NCBI RefSeq assembly: GCF_009770985.1
Contig: NZ_WSRW01000002.1
Location: forward strand, 1,445,951-1,509,950
Reading direction: 5' to 3'
Source: Mucilaginibacter lacusdianchii
Lineage (GTDB): Bacteria; Bacteroidota; Bacteroidia; Sphingobacteriales; Sphingobacteriaceae
Length of the DNA: 64,000 bases
The position numbers were made by a program, and so were the translations under genes. Shown piece by piece: positions 1-8,408 of this stretch (positions are counted from its first letter, which is position 1; each line of letters opens with the position of its first letter). Below the pieces are notes generated by a model. The model did not search any database. It was not told the origin of the DNA and was given only the letters and a program-made list of their open reading frames with translations.

Positions 1-16
1 TTATTTTACAGATATT

Positions 17-826
17 ATGAACTTACAAATAAAAGATAAAGTAGCTGTAATTACTGGTGCCGATTCGGGTATAGGATTAGCTACCGCCAAGCTTTTGGCA
101 GCCGAAGGTGTACATATCGTATTATCAGATATTAATCAAGACGGCTTAGAAAAAGCCGCCAACCAGGTACGCCCTCACGCAGCGGGCAGTCGTATAGAAG
201 CGGTTGCCGCTAACATAGATAGCAACGAAAGCGTATTGCAATTGGCCGAAAGTGTACAGCAAAGCTTTGGCGGAGCCAACATTTTAATTAACTGTGCAGG
301 CGCCCGTGGCGCAGCCGGCGATTTTTTGAGCTTGACCGATGATGACTGGATGCAAACCATCAATACTGATTTGATGGGAGCCGTACGTGTATGCCGTGCC
401 TTTATCCCACAATTGCAGCAAAAAGGCTGGGGCCGTGTTGTGCTGATATCGTCTGAAAATGCTTATCAGCCTTATGAGGAAGAAAGTCCTTACAATGCCT
501 GTAAAGCCGGTATTATCAATTTGTCTAAATGCCTGTCCAGAGCTTACTCAAAAGATCGCCTGCTATTCAACTGTGTGTCGCCAGCTTATATAGAAACCCC
601 GATGACCAACGCCATGATGGATGAACTGGCCCAGCAAAGAAACAGTAACCGCGAAGAGGCTGTTGAATGGTTTTTGAAAAACAAGCGACCTAATATCACT
701 GTCGGTCGTCGTGGAAAACCAGAGGAAGTGGCCGCCGTAATTGCTTTTCTAGTATCCGAACAAGCCAGTTTTGTAAATGGCAGTAACTACCGGGTTGATG
801 GCGGGTCAGTTGAATCGGCTTTTTAA
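17..826 (+). CDS. SDR family NAD(P)-dependent oxidoreductase
   Basis: Classical short-chain dehydrogenase/reductase of 269 residues, close to the usual ~250. The sequence shows the dinucleotide-binding motif TGADSGIG at residues 13-20, an NCAG motif at 92-95, a serine pair at 145-146 and the catalytic Y159xxxK163. An aspartate at the end of beta-strand 2 (D38 in LSDIN) suggests NAD(H) rather than NADP(H) preference, as is known for this fold. The C-terminal VDGG segment is also typical. The substrate cannot be told from sequence; sugar, polyol or 3-oxoacyl substrates are all possible. The ATG at 17 is preceded by only 16 nt of the window, so its promoter is not visible. The next gene starts 51 nt downstream on the same strand. 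Family assignment is secure and specificity is unknown. Confidence 0.92.
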   Translation: MNLQIKDKVAVITGADSGIGLATAKLLAAEGVHIVLSDINQDGLEKAANQVRPHAAGSRIEAVAANIDSNESVLQLAESVQQSFGGANILINCAGARGAAGDFLSLTDDDWMQTINTDLMGAVRVCRAFIPQLQQKGWGRVVLISSENAYQPYEEESPYNACKAGIINLSKCLSRAYSKDRLLFNCVSPAYIETPMTNAMMDELAQQRNSNREEAVEWFLKNKRPNITVGRRGKPEEVAAVIAFLVSEQASFVNGSNYRVDGGSVESAF

Positions 827-876
827 CTAAAATGGAACGGTAATTGCAACACTATCAATAACTAAACAAAACCGTT

Positions 877-996
877 ATGGCAGCTACTAAAGGAAAAAAG
901 GAATCGTGTTGGGAAGGTTACGAAAAGAAGGGAACCAAAGAAAAGAACGGCAAAACCGTTCCAAACTGCGTAAAATCTTCAAAAAAGAAAGATTGA
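877..996 (+). CDS. 39-residue Lys-rich protein with WEGYxxxG...PNCV motif
   Basis: Small ORF of 39 residues starting at ATG 877 and ending in TGA 994-996. It is strongly basic (about one third Lys) and contains two cysteines within CWEGYEKKG and VPNCVK. This Cys-Trp-x-Gly-Tyr plus Val-Pro-Asn-Cys arrangement is one I associate with short unnamed proteins of phages and environmental bacteria (knowledge from memory). No function is known to me. Support for it being real: the ORF fits exactly between the SDR gene and a strong terminator 21 nt after its stop, and its residues match that recurring motif. The two cysteines could bind metal or form a disulfide (inference). Confidence 0.6.
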   Translation: MAATKGKKESCWEGYEKKGTKEKNGKTVPNCVKSSKKKD

Positions 997-1016
997 TAAT
1001 TTAACATTATAAAAAC

Positions 1017-1046
1017 GCCCTGCATAATTATTATGCAGGGCATTTT
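1017..1046. terminator. Rho-independent terminator after the 39-aa gene
   Basis: Perfect 11-bp stem, GCCCTGCATAA paired with TTATGCAGGGC with a very short AT loop, followed by ATTTTT on the plus strand. A-rich sequence precedes it, so it may also act on minus-strand transcripts. Confidence 0.8.
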
Positions 1047-1142
1047 TGATTATATAATTCAGTAACCGGTCCAGTAATCAATTAAAAGCTAGTGGTTTTA
1101 TTAGCCAGGTTGCTATGGAGGCTCTTACATCCAATTTAACAA

Positions 1143-2435
1143 TTACTGCTGCACATTATCTTTAGCAGAATTATTCATAGCGTTTTCTGTCACATTGTAT
1201 GATTGAATTTGCTGCAAAGCCAATTTAAAATCCGGCACCTTCTCTGGCGACTCTTTAAATAAACTGTGCAGATCTGCGTAGCGGTAATATTGTACGATAT
1301 GTTGCTGCAATGCGGGCGACATGTATTGCATACCATTCTTTTGCAAATCAGACACTAATCTGCAATAGGTTTCATCAGCCAAACGATAGTCGCCATAAGC
1401 TGCTAACTCGCCGGTATCAAAATTTATATCGGGTATACGTAACCGGCCGGCATTTACCTGGCGCAGAGCATCACCATACTTTGATACAATAGTATCAAAA
1501 ACAGCCACAAAACGCTTTTCGCCTTCAACACCCGGGTATACAAACTTTAAGTTTTTAAGCGGACCAATTTTAGGCGCAATTTTAATAATGAATGCCAATG
1601 CACGTGCCTTAAAATCGGGCCGGTTACTTTTACCGCCAAACTCTTCATTGTACATGCGGCGGGCCATTTTGTATCGAAACGTTTTGCTTTTGGCTGCAGC
1701 ATTAGTTTTGATGATGTCGTCTTTTTTAGATTTCCATGCCTGCTTGGTCATGGCCGGAAACAAATTTTTAACGCCCCAGCGCAGCATGCCAATATTAGAT
1801 GAAAAGTTTTTAAAATAGGTATGCATGTCCTGCCCGTAAGTTTTCTGGAAAGCCCTTTCCAGCGGCGGAGTGGCAATGTTAAATCCAATAAAATCATGAT
1901 AAGCAACCGTTGCGTAATTGCTGCGGCCTACTTGTACCACATCATACGCAAACTCCATACGGCTGTGCGAGGTGTGATCTTCTTCGTAAGTAACCACATT
2001 ACCAAATTTTTGACGCAATTCGGGATATAACCTTGGCACCGTTACGTTGGTAGCCATAGAGTGTCCGTATTTATCGGCAATGTAATGAGAAAGTGCACCT
2101 AAGGCAAAAGCGTACTCATCTAAATTTTGAGCTTCTTCAATCAGGTTTATGATAAAGTCGCCGCTGCGTACATAATGGAGCAAATCGGTAAACTGCGAAT
2201 TTCCACCGGGCATATAACCAATGTCGGCTACCAGGCTGCCGCCATAAGCATAAGAGTGTGCTTTGATTAAATCCTGCAAAGTAACACTGGGATACTTTTT
2301 TTTAAGGATGGGCACCATAGTACGTTCCCACTCCGCATCAATAATAGCTTCGTGCGCCAGTATAGAGAAAGCGCTGGACGACAAAGGAAGAAACAACGAA
2401 AGGAGTACAAATAATTTTAAAATTTTCAAACGCAT
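1143..2435 (-). CDS. Secreted zinc-dependent phospholipase C-like protein
   Basis: 430-residue protein with an N-terminal signal peptide (basic MRLK, hydrophobic core, cut near SSA-FS). It carries spaced histidine/acid motifs expected of the Zn-dependent phospholipase C/S1-P1 nuclease fold: LAHEAIID just after the signal, ALSHYIADKYGH near residue 110, and EEDHTSHSR near 165. The Zn-PLC family uses such His/Asp ligands for a three-zinc site; assignment to it is by motif. The C-terminal half is not recognised. I prefer ATG 2435 over a TTG at 2450 because the signal peptide then begins with its basic residues. The enzyme probably acts in the periplasm or outside the cell. It is transcribed alone, with 96 nt between its stop and the nearest terminator hairpin. 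Substrate is uncertain. Confidence 0.72.
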   Translation of the reverse strand: MRLKILKLFVLLSLFLPLSSSAFSILAHEAIIDAEWERTMVPILKKKYPSVTLQDLIKAHSYAYGGSLVADIGYMPGGNSQFTDLLHYVRSGDFIINLIEEAQNLDEYAFALGALSHYIADKYGHSMATNVTVPRLYPELRQKFGNVVTYEEDHTSHSRMEFAYDVVQVGRSNYATVAYHDFIGFNIATPPLERAFQKTYGQDMHTYFKNFSSNIGMLRWGVKNLFPAMTKQAWKSKKDDIIKTNAAAKSKTFRYKMARRMYNEEFGGKSNRPDFKARALAFIIKIAPKIGPLKNLKFVYPGVEGEKRFVAVFDTIVSKYGDALRQVNAGRLRIPDINFDTGELAAYGDYRLADETYCRLVSDLQKNGMQYMSPALQQHIVQYYRYADLHSLFKESPEKVPDFKLALQQIQSYNVTENAMNNSAKDNVQQ

Positions 2436-2664
2436 AAGTAGTATCAGCAAACGATATATGGCACAACATCAAATGATACTGATGTGTTTGCACCAGACCA
2501 TTTACGTATAACAATACAGCTTGGTTGCAAAACGCAGGTTACATGCAACGATTAATTTTTTGCGGTGTTTTGCAGATCAAAAACAGGCTAAAACCGGACA
2601 TTATTTGCGATAAACAATAATTGGCATGCTGCCCGTAATTAAAGATCAACCCATTCGCTTATTC

Positions 2665-3017
2665 ATGAAAAAATTAATACTCACCGTAATTTGCGGGTGC
2701 ATGGCTACTTTTGCCCTGGCCCAAACGCTCTCCGGCACTGCAACCGTGAAAGGCATAGTAACCGACTCGGCAAAAAACGCTCTACTAGGTTATATCACCA
2801 TAGCCATCAAAGATGCTGCAACGCAAAGCCGATAACAAGAGGACTCACAAAAGAAGATGGTTCGTTTTTGTTACAGGTACCCGAATCGGGCACTTATCAA
2901 CTTAGTGTAAACGCCGTAGGTTACCAGCTTAAAATCATCAAAGTGCCCGCCTTTACCGACAAGGATAAACCAGTTGCCGATTTGGGTAAAATTGCACTAC
3001 AGGCGGTATCAAATTGA
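2665..3017 (+). pseudogene. Frameshifted secreted carboxypeptidase-regulatory-like domain protein
   Basis: The reading frame from ATG 2665 encodes a signal peptide (MKKLILTVICGCMATFALAQ) and the start of a beta-sandwich (VKGIVTDSAKNALLGYITIAI), then hits TAA at 2833-2835. The domain continues in another frame from about 2820 to TGA 3015-3017 (KEDGSFLLQVPESGTYQLSV, then LGKIALQAV). Joined, the two parts make one complete CarboxypepD_reg-like domain of about 117 residues, as found at the N-terminus of Bacteroidota TonB-dependent and outer-membrane beta-barrel proteins. The shift fits loss of one base near 2820-2832, and no slippery heptamer is visible there. No barrel follows: a terminator starts at 3103. 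The gene is either a frameshifted stand-alone domain protein or the stump of a lost receptor. Confidence 0.7.
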
Positions 3018-3102
3018 TTGATTAAACCAATTTGTATTCAGCGTAGGTTGTTTTGCCTTTCTCAAACTGTTTCAACCCATTAAAAAACTAATCAACAAAA
3101 AA

Positions 3103-3130
3103 GGCCCGGCTGTATGCCGGACCTTTTTTT
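3103..3130. terminator. Bidirectional terminator
   Basis: GGCCCGGC pairs with GCCGGACC (one mismatch) around a short loop, flanked by A-rich sequence on the left and a T7 run on the right. It sits between a plus-strand gene and the end of the minus-strand CsbD gene, so it can serve both. Confidence 0.75.
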
Positions 3131-3132
3131 GT

Positions 3133-3318
3133 TTACAAACTGTTAATCCATTTCACCAACTCGTCTCGGGTTTTACCGGTTTTTTGTTGGAGCTTGCCTA
3201 ACATCTCGTCGTCTTTACCTTCTTCGTGAGTTAAATCGTCTTCGGTTAAATCGCCATAGGCTTGTTTAATTTTACCTTTCAGTTCGTTCCAACCGCCTTT
3301 TATTTCTAGCTTATCCAT
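3133..3318 (-). CDS. CsbD family stress protein
   Basis: 61-residue hydrophilic protein with the CsbD family hallmark near the N-terminus ([21 protein letters not shown]) and a C-terminal [18 protein letters not shown] helix. CsbD proteins are small, abundant general-stress proteins in many bacteria; their molecular role is not established. Length is normal for the family. It is monocistronic, with its own terminator shared with the upstream plus-strand remnant. Confidence 0.9.
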   Translation of the reverse strand: MDKLEIKGGWNELKGKIKQAYGDLTEDDLTHEEGKDDEMLGKLQQKTGKTRDELVKWINSL

Positions 3319-3527
3319 AATCGTATTATTTAAGTTATTAGTATAACAGGATAGAACGCGTTTGGTTTGCGGTTCGCAATCAGGGGCTGGAAAAATGAAG
3401 GTTGATCCCTATATATCTGATGGGCTTGTGTCAGCACATTATTACAAACTTAAGAGTGCGTATTAATAGGCTTTAATGTAATTAAACTTACCTTTATTTT
3501 TATTATTCAAGCGCCTTAAAAATTGCC

Positions 3528-4637
3528 ATGAAAAACCAATTACACCATTTATCATCTTTCACCAAAAAGCTAACCGCAATCTTAACCTTACTGCTCTGCT
3601 TTACTTTAAGCAGCTTTGCCCAAAAGTTACAGGTAGTTGTGGCCGGTTTAAACCACGATCATATTTACAACATTCTGCAAGCCTACAAAAAGGGGGAGGT
3701 AGACATTATCGGCGTAGCCGAGCCTAATAAAAAACTGTGGACTAAATTTGGCAAACAATACAACCTGCCCGAATCGGTTTTTTATACCGACTTAAAAACG
3801 GCTTTGCAAGGTAAAAAGCCTGATGCGGTTTTGGGCTACAATGAAGTAGGCCGTCACCTGGATGTGGTAAAAGTTTGCGCGCCATTGCACATACCGGTTA
3901 TGGTTGAAAAACCGTTGGCGGCTACATTGGAGCAGGCCCAACAAATTGAACAACTGGCCAACAAGTATCAGGTAAAAGTGCTTACTAATTACGAAACCAC
4001 CTGGTATGCCTCATTCCATGATATTTACCGCACACTGAACACTGACAGCATTGGTTCAATAAAAAAGTTAGTGGTACACGATGGTCACGAAGGCCCTAAA
4101 GAACTGGGCTGTAGCCAGGAATTTTTACAATGGCTTACCGACCCGGTTTTAAACGGCGCAGGTGCCCTGAATGATTTTGGCTGCTACGGTGCCGACCTGA
4201 TGACCTGGATTATGAAAGGCCAGAAACCTATTGCCGTTACCGCCGTAACCCGCCACTACAAACCAGCCGTATATCCTAAGGTAGATGATGATGCTACTGT
4301 TATTTTAGAATATCCCGGTGCCACTGGTCTGATTGAAGCCTCGTGGAACTGGCCCTACTCTATCAAAGATATGGAAGCTTTTGGCGAAAACGGCTACCTG
4401 CACGCACTGGACGGCAAAAACATCTTCAGCCGCAAACGCAACGGCCAGCCTAACAGCAAACAAGCTGCTCCGCTGCAAGCACCTTACCATGATCCGATTG
4501 CTTATTTAACCGCTGTATTACAGAATAAGATTACTGCGGGTGATGATCTTTCATCTCTGAAATACAATATGATTGTGATGCAGATACTAGATGCGGCTAA
4601 GCGTTCGGCTGCGAGCGGGAAGCGGGTGGTGTTGTAA
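3528..4637 (+). CDS. Secreted Gfo/Idh/MocA family oxidoreductase
   Basis: 369-residue NAD(P)-dependent oxidoreductase of the Gfo/Idh/MocA family. After a signal peptide (residues ~1-32, ending SSFAQ) comes the Rossmann domain, with VVVAGLNHDH in place of the usual GxGxxG, then the family EKP motif (MVEKPLAAT) that supplies the conserved lysine. The C-terminal domain contains the GALNDFGCYGADL segment of the active-site region. The family oxidises or reduces sugars, inositols and related compounds; Bacteroidota often export such enzymes for glycan processing, with the cofactor bound before export. The substrate is unknown. A possible weak -7 box (TACCTTTA, 3489-3496) lies upstream. The gene stands alone. 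Confidence 0.88.
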   Translation: MKNQLHHLSSFTKKLTAILTLLLCFTLSSFAQKLQVVVAGLNHDHIYNILQAYKKGEVDIIGVAEPNKKLWTKFGKQYNLPESVFYTDLKTALQGKKPDAVLGYNEVGRHLDVVKVCAPLHIPVMVEKPLAATLEQAQQIEQLANKYQVKVLTNYETTWYASFHDIYRTLNTDSIGSIKKLVVHDGHEGPKELGCSQEFLQWLTDPVLNGAGALNDFGCYGADLMTWIMKGQKPIAVTAVTRHYKPAVYPKVDDDATVILEYPGATGLIEASWNWPYSIKDMEAFGENGYLHALDGKNIFSRKRNGQPNSKQAAPLQAPYHDPIAYLTAVLQNKITAGDDLSSLKYNMIVMQILDAAKRSAASGKRVVL

Positions 4638-4697
4638 ATTCATTAACGTAGGGTCCTCTGTCTAGAGGCTCTGTTAAGACAAAAACTTTACCCTTCC

Positions 4698-4790
4698 GTC
4701 ATGCCTAATTTGTTTCGGCATCCCATAGGACAGGTTGACCAGCATGTTACCTACTTTGCACTTGGGATGCTGAAAGAGGTTCAGTATGAC
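4698..4790. repeat. Imperfect palindromic intergenic element (single copy here)
   Basis: About 93 nt with complementary ends (GTCATG... and ...TATGAC) and stronger inner arms CGGCATCCCA and TGGGATGCTG. The GTCATGC.../GGCATCCC pattern resembles palindromic intergenic repeats that I recall as common in Sphingobacteriaceae. Only one copy lies in this window. It sits in the convergent gap 4638-4948, which holds no gene. Confidence 0.5.
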
Positions 4791-4850
4791 TGGAGATAGT
4801 TAGTCATATTATTTTTAAACGTTACAGAGAATATATACAACTTATTTATA

Positions 4851-4888
4851 AAAAGACGGGGGGCTTCATATGAAGCCTCCCGTCTTTT
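4851..4888. terminator. Strong bidirectional terminator
   Basis: A 38-nt near-perfect palindrome (17-18 bp with one G-T pair): AAAAGACGGGGGGCTTC pairs with GAAGCCTCCCGTCTTTT. T-rich on both strands, between a plus-strand gene and a minus-strand gene that converge. Confidence 0.85.
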
Positions 4889-4948
4889 TATAATCGCACC
4901 TGTTAATTCATTCTTCGAGTCCCCATATTAACACAGAGAATAAACGCA

Positions 4949-5512
4949 CTAGAAAGCTCTTGTTGATGCATGCTTATTGTTTAGAGCAACTGTTAGCGTA
5001 TCTTGCCATTTCTCGCATTCCGACTGCAGATGTTTTGCCAACGGTCTATCAAATTGTTTGTTATAAAATAATAACTCGTAAGCTGAGTTATGTACATCAT
5101 TTAAAAGCAATTTAAGCTTTATAGTATTAATTGTTTCTGATACGTGTCGGTGATGATGGTGATAATGTGTACTAGTGTTTACATCTACTATAATCTGGCT
5201 ACGTAGTATATCATTATAACTTACAATTTTATGGGTTACAACAGTGGAGCTAATACCCTTATTTTTTTGCTTAGCTAAAGCAATTTCTGCTTGGGAAAGT
5301 TGCATACCAAACATAAACTGCTTTGTAGTATCATCTATAGCAATAAAGCAGGTGCCATTAGGTTGAATAAATAATTTATCAGGTTTGAAATTGGGATTAG
5401 TGGAAGCTAAATTGCGGAATTGTTTTTTAGCCAATCTGCTCACTCCAAATTTTTTAATCCCTTGCCAAATACCTAATGCAATTGCAATTGCGAATAATAT
5501 TAAGATGAACAT
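4949..5512 (-). CDS. Hypothetical membrane-anchored protein with His cluster
   Basis: 187 residues. An N-terminal hydrophobic segment (residues 2-17) is followed by a basic stretch (KKFGVSRLAKKQFR), suggesting a single membrane anchor with the rest in the cytoplasm. The body is mixed beta/alpha: strands around FIAIDDTTKQFMFG and SYNDILRSQIIVDVN, and a last helix LAKHLQSECEKWQDTL. That order resembles small PH-like lipid- or membrane-associated domains (weak inference). Residues ~117-123 form a dense histidine cluster, HYHHHHRH. I do not recognise the family. AT content is somewhat higher than in its neighbours. It is alone between two convergent/tandem gaps. Confidence 0.6.
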   Translation of the reverse strand: MFILILFAIAIALGIWQGIKKFGVSRLAKKQFRNLASTNPNFKPDKLFIQPNGTCFIAIDDTTKQFMFGMQLSQAEIALAKQKNKGISSTVVTHKIVSYNDILRSQIIVDVNTSTHYHHHHRHVSETINTIKLKLLLNDVHNSAYELLFYNKQFDRPLAKHLQSECEKWQDTLTVALNNKHASTRAF

Positions 5513-5655
5513 CTTATTAAATCAAAACTTGACAAAAACGTCCAGTAAAATACTTTGTTATTAAAAAATATATACTATTTCTTATCAATAAACAAGGCGC
5601 CTTTTCGGAGAGGCCTTACCTGTTGACTATATAATTCCATTCCGTTCAGACAACC

Positions 5656-7557
5656 TCACAACACCCCTTCCTTAATCTCTTCCACCACACCCGGATCTAA
5701 CAGCGTACTGGTATCGCCCAGATTACTGGTGTCACCCTCGGCTATCTTACGCAGTATGCGGCGCATAATTTTGCCGGAACGGGTTTTGGGGAGGCCGGTT
5801 ACAAACTGAATTTTATCGGGCTTGGCAATAGGGCCAATAATGCGCGATACCGTCATCAAGATATCCTTGCGGGTAAGTTCGTCGTTTTCGTGCTTGTCGG
5901 GGCAAATCACAAAAGCGTATACGCCCTGTCCTTTAATTTCGTGCGGGTAGCCTACCACCGCCGACTCCACCACACTGCTGTGCATGTTAATGGCATTCTC
6001 TACCTCGGCTGTGCCAATACGGTGACCTGATACGTTAAGCACGTCATCTACCCGGCCGGTAATGCGGTAGTAACCGTCTTCATCACGCAGGCAGCCGTCG
6101 CCGGTAAAGTACATATTCTCGTAGGTAGAGAAATAGGTTTGGCGGCAGCGCTCATGGTCGCCATAGGTAGTGCGCAGCATACCTGGCCACGGGAATTTGA
6201 TACACAAGTTACCGCTCACGCCATTGCCTTCAATCTCTTTACCGTTCTCATCAACCAATATGGGCTGTACACCCGGCAACGGCAAGCTGGCGTAGCCCGG
6301 CTTCAAAGGCGTTACGTTGGCAATAGGCGATATCATGAAACCACCGGTTTCGGTTTGCCACCACGTATCTACAATGGGGCATTCGCCGTGACCTATATTC
6401 TCGTCAAACCAGTGCCAGGCCTCTTCATTCAGCGGCTCCCCTACCGAACCTAATTTGGTTAATGAACTTAAATCTTTGTTATTTAAAAAATCAGGCCCAT
6501 AGCTCATCAGCGAACGGATAGCCGTAGGTGCCGTATATAAAATGTTAACTTTATGCTTTTCTACAATGTCCCACAACCGACCGGCATCGGGCCAGGTAGG
6601 CACGCCCTCAAACATCAGCGCAGTAGCGCCCTGGCTCAGCGGACCGTAAACTATGTAGGAGTGGCCGGTTATCCAGCCAATATCTGCCGTACAGAAATAT
6701 ACCTCATCTGCTTGGTACTGGAACGCGGTATCAAACGTATAACCTGTAAACACCATATAACCACCACAGGTATGCACCACCCCCTTAGGCTTGCCTGTTG
6801 AACCAGATGTATACAGGATGAACAGCATATCTTCGGCATCCATTTCTTCGGCCGGGCATTCGGGATTGCCTTGAGTTTCTACTTTCTTAATTTCATCCTC
6901 CCACCATACATCACGGCCTTTAATCATGCTTACGGGCGTATGGCTGCGGGTTAACACAATCACTCGTTTTACTGACGGGCATTGTACCAGCGCATCATCA
7001 ATCACCGATTTTAACGGCAAATCTTTATTACCACGGTACCCACCATCAGCTGTAATTACTACATTACACTGCGCATCCTGAATACGGTCGGCAATCGATT
7101 GTGCTGAAAAGCCACCAAAAATCACCGAATGCACAGCACCAATACGGGCACAAGCCAGTACAGCAATCGTTAGTTCGGGAATCATGGGCATATATATGCA
7201 AATGCGGTCGCCTTTTTTTGCACCGTTGTTTTTCAGTACGTTGGCAAACTGGCATACCTTATCGTGCAGTTGTTTGTAAGTAAGCACACGGTGCGCCTCG
7301 GTAGGGTCGTTTGGCTCCCAGATGATGGCCGGGCGGTTGCCGATGGTATCCAAATGGCGATCTAAACAATTTTCGGTGATATTTAGCTTAGCGCCCTGGA
7401 ACCATTTTATATTTGGTTCTTTGAAATTCCATTCCAGCGTTTTGTCCCATTTTTTTCGCCAGTAAAAGGTATCGGCCACGTTATCCCAAAACTGTTCGGG
7501 TTGTTCTACGCTTTGCTGATACACTTTTTGATATTCTTCAAAAGAGGTGATTTTCAT
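5656..7557 (-). CDS. acs: Acetate--CoA ligase (acetyl-CoA synthetase)
   Basis: 633 residues, the normal length for AMP-forming acetyl-CoA synthetase. It makes acetyl-CoA from acetate, ATP and CoA in the cytoplasm through an acetyl-AMP intermediate. Motifs in order: YTSGSTGKPKGVVHT (phosphate-binding loop), DTWWQTETGG (acetyl pocket and adenylate motif, with the tryptophan that restricts the pocket to small acids), YFTGDG, GRVDDVLNVSGHRIGTAEVE (hinge and C-domain), and PKTRSGKIMRR near the C-terminus, whose lysine is the catalytic residue that in studied homologues is inactivated by acetylation. No acetyltransferase or deacetylase gene is adjacent. It is monocistronic with ~120 nt upstream before the divergent rpmB region. 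Very secure. Confidence 0.97.
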   Translation of the reverse strand: MKITSFEEYQKVYQQSVEQPEQFWDNVADTFYWRKKWDKTLEWNFKEPNIKWFQGAKLNITENCLDRHLDTIGNRPAIIWEPNDPTEAHRVLTYKQLHDKVCQFANVLKNNGAKKGDRICIYMPMIPELTIAVLACARIGAVHSVIFGGFSAQSIADRIQDAQCNVVITADGGYRGNKDLPLKSVIDDALVQCPSVKRVIVLTRSHTPVSMIKGRDVWWEDEIKKVETQGNPECPAEEMDAEDMLFILYTSGSTGKPKGVVHTCGGYMVFTGYTFDTAFQYQADEVYFCTADIGWITGHSYIVYGPLSQGATALMFEGVPTWPDAGRLWDIVEKHKVNILYTAPTAIRSLMSYGPDFLNNKDLSSLTKLGSVGEPLNEEAWHWFDENIGHGECPIVDTWWQTETGGFMISPIANVTPLKPGYASLPLPGVQPILVDENGKEIEGNGVSGNLCIKFPWPGMLRTTYGDHERCRQTYFSTYENMYFTGDGCLRDEDGYYRITGRVDDVLNVSGHRIGTAEVENAINMHSSVVESAVVGYPHEIKGQGVYAFVICPDKHENDELTRKDILMTVSRIIGPIAKPDKIQFVTGLPKTRSGKIMRRILRKIAEGDTSNLGDTSTLLDPGVVEEIKEGVL

Positions 7558-7717
7558 AATAATTATTGTAGGTTATAAAGGCGGCGGTAATATAGAAGTT
7601 TTAGCGGTAAACAATCAAATGAAAGCCTATTTTTCATAAAAACGTGACGTTAAATTCCGTCTTTAAAGACCAACTAGCCCGAGGTTAAAAATTATTTGAA
7701 AATTTTTGAAGGCACTA

Positions 7718-7748
7718 TTGAATTATTGACTTAATTTTCTGATATTTG
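7718..7748 (+). promoter_or_regulatory. Putative promoter of rpmB operon
   Basis: TTG at 7718-7720, 20 nt spacer, then GATATTTG at 7741-7748 (7 of 8 fixed or free positions of the Bacteroidota -7 box TAnnTTTG). An 8-bp hairpin (CTCTTTTT/AAAAAGAG, 7753-7770) follows in the rpmB leader. Confidence 0.5.
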
Positions 7749-7792
7749 CAAACTCTTTTTGGAAAAAGAGAAACACTTAAAAAAGTTTTGTC

Positions 7793-8026
7793 ATGTCAAG
7801 AATTTGTGATTTAACAGGAAAAAGCCCGATGAACGGCCACAACGTTTCTAATTCAAACGTAAAGACCAAACGTAAGTTTTATCCTAACTTAAAGATCAAG
7901 AAGTTTTATATCCCTGAAGAAGATAAATGGATTACGCTGAAAGTTTCTACTTCAGCCGTTAAAACCATCAGCAAAAATGGTATAACTGCTTGTATCAATA
8001 AATTTGTAAAAAAAGGATATATATAG
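7793..8026 (+). CDS. rpmB: 50S ribosomal protein L28 (bL28)
   Basis: 77-residue basic protein with the bL28 start [21 protein letters not shown] and the later [21 protein letters not shown] segment. bL28 is a structural protein of the large ribosomal subunit. It is followed after 103 nt by rpmG and then a DUF4295 gene, the usual Bacteroidota trio. There is no CxxC zinc motif, so this is the zinc-independent form. The leader contains a short perfect hairpin 22 nt before the start, which could be a translational control site (inference). Confidence 0.96.
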   Translation: MSRICDLTGKSPMNGHNVSNSNVKTKRKFYPNLKIKKFYIPEEDKWITLKVSTSAVKTISKNGITACINKFVKKGYI

Positions 8027-8129
8027 TAGACCGTTAAGTAAGTTAATTCAGTTATAGAGTTAATTAAGAAATTGCTTCTTAATCTCTAGTAACAGATTCA
8101 TTGACTGACTAACATAATAACTCAAGAAA

Positions 8130-8312
8130 ATGGCAAAAAAAGGCAACAGAGTTCAAGTAATATTGGAGTGCACCGAGCATAAAGAGAGCGGTATGCCAGG
8201 TATGTCTCGTTACATTACCACCAAGAACAAAAAGAATACAACCGAGCGTTTAGAATTGAAAAAATTCAACCCGGTATTACGTAAAGTAACCGTTCATAAA
8301 GAAATTAAGTAA
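8130..8312 (+). CDS. rpmG: 50S ribosomal protein L33 (bL33)
   Basis: 60-residue basic protein with the bL33 pattern: [42 protein letters not shown]. Only one cysteine is present, so this is the zinc-free (C-) form. It lies between rpmB and the DUF4295 gene, in one transcription unit. The spacers on both sides are made of short direct TTGATT/GTTAAT-like words, but no defined structure is clear. Confidence 0.95.
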   Translation: MAKKGNRVQVILECTEHKESGMPGMSRYITTKNKKNTTERLELKKFNPVLRKVTVHKEIK

Positions 8313-8408
8313 TCTGGTTGTTGGTTGATTAGTTGATTGAGTTAAGTAGTTGATTTTTGTCTGTTACTCACTCATTCAGTCAGTCCATAACTCAAACATT
8401 AACAAACA

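Noticed and set aside
2691..2832. In-frame ORF segment before the frameshift point in the second frame
   Set aside because: Its first 45 residues are an out-of-frame, Arg/His-rich translation of the true signal-peptide region; only the part after ~2820 is real protein.
2820..2835. Programmed -1 frameshift
   Set aside because: No slippery heptamer or downstream pseudoknot-like structure is visible, and the product would be a domain with no clear need for two forms.
5141..5170. His run as a cloning-tag artefact
   Set aside because: The run is internal, interrupted by Tyr and Arg, and surrounded by ordinary native sequence.
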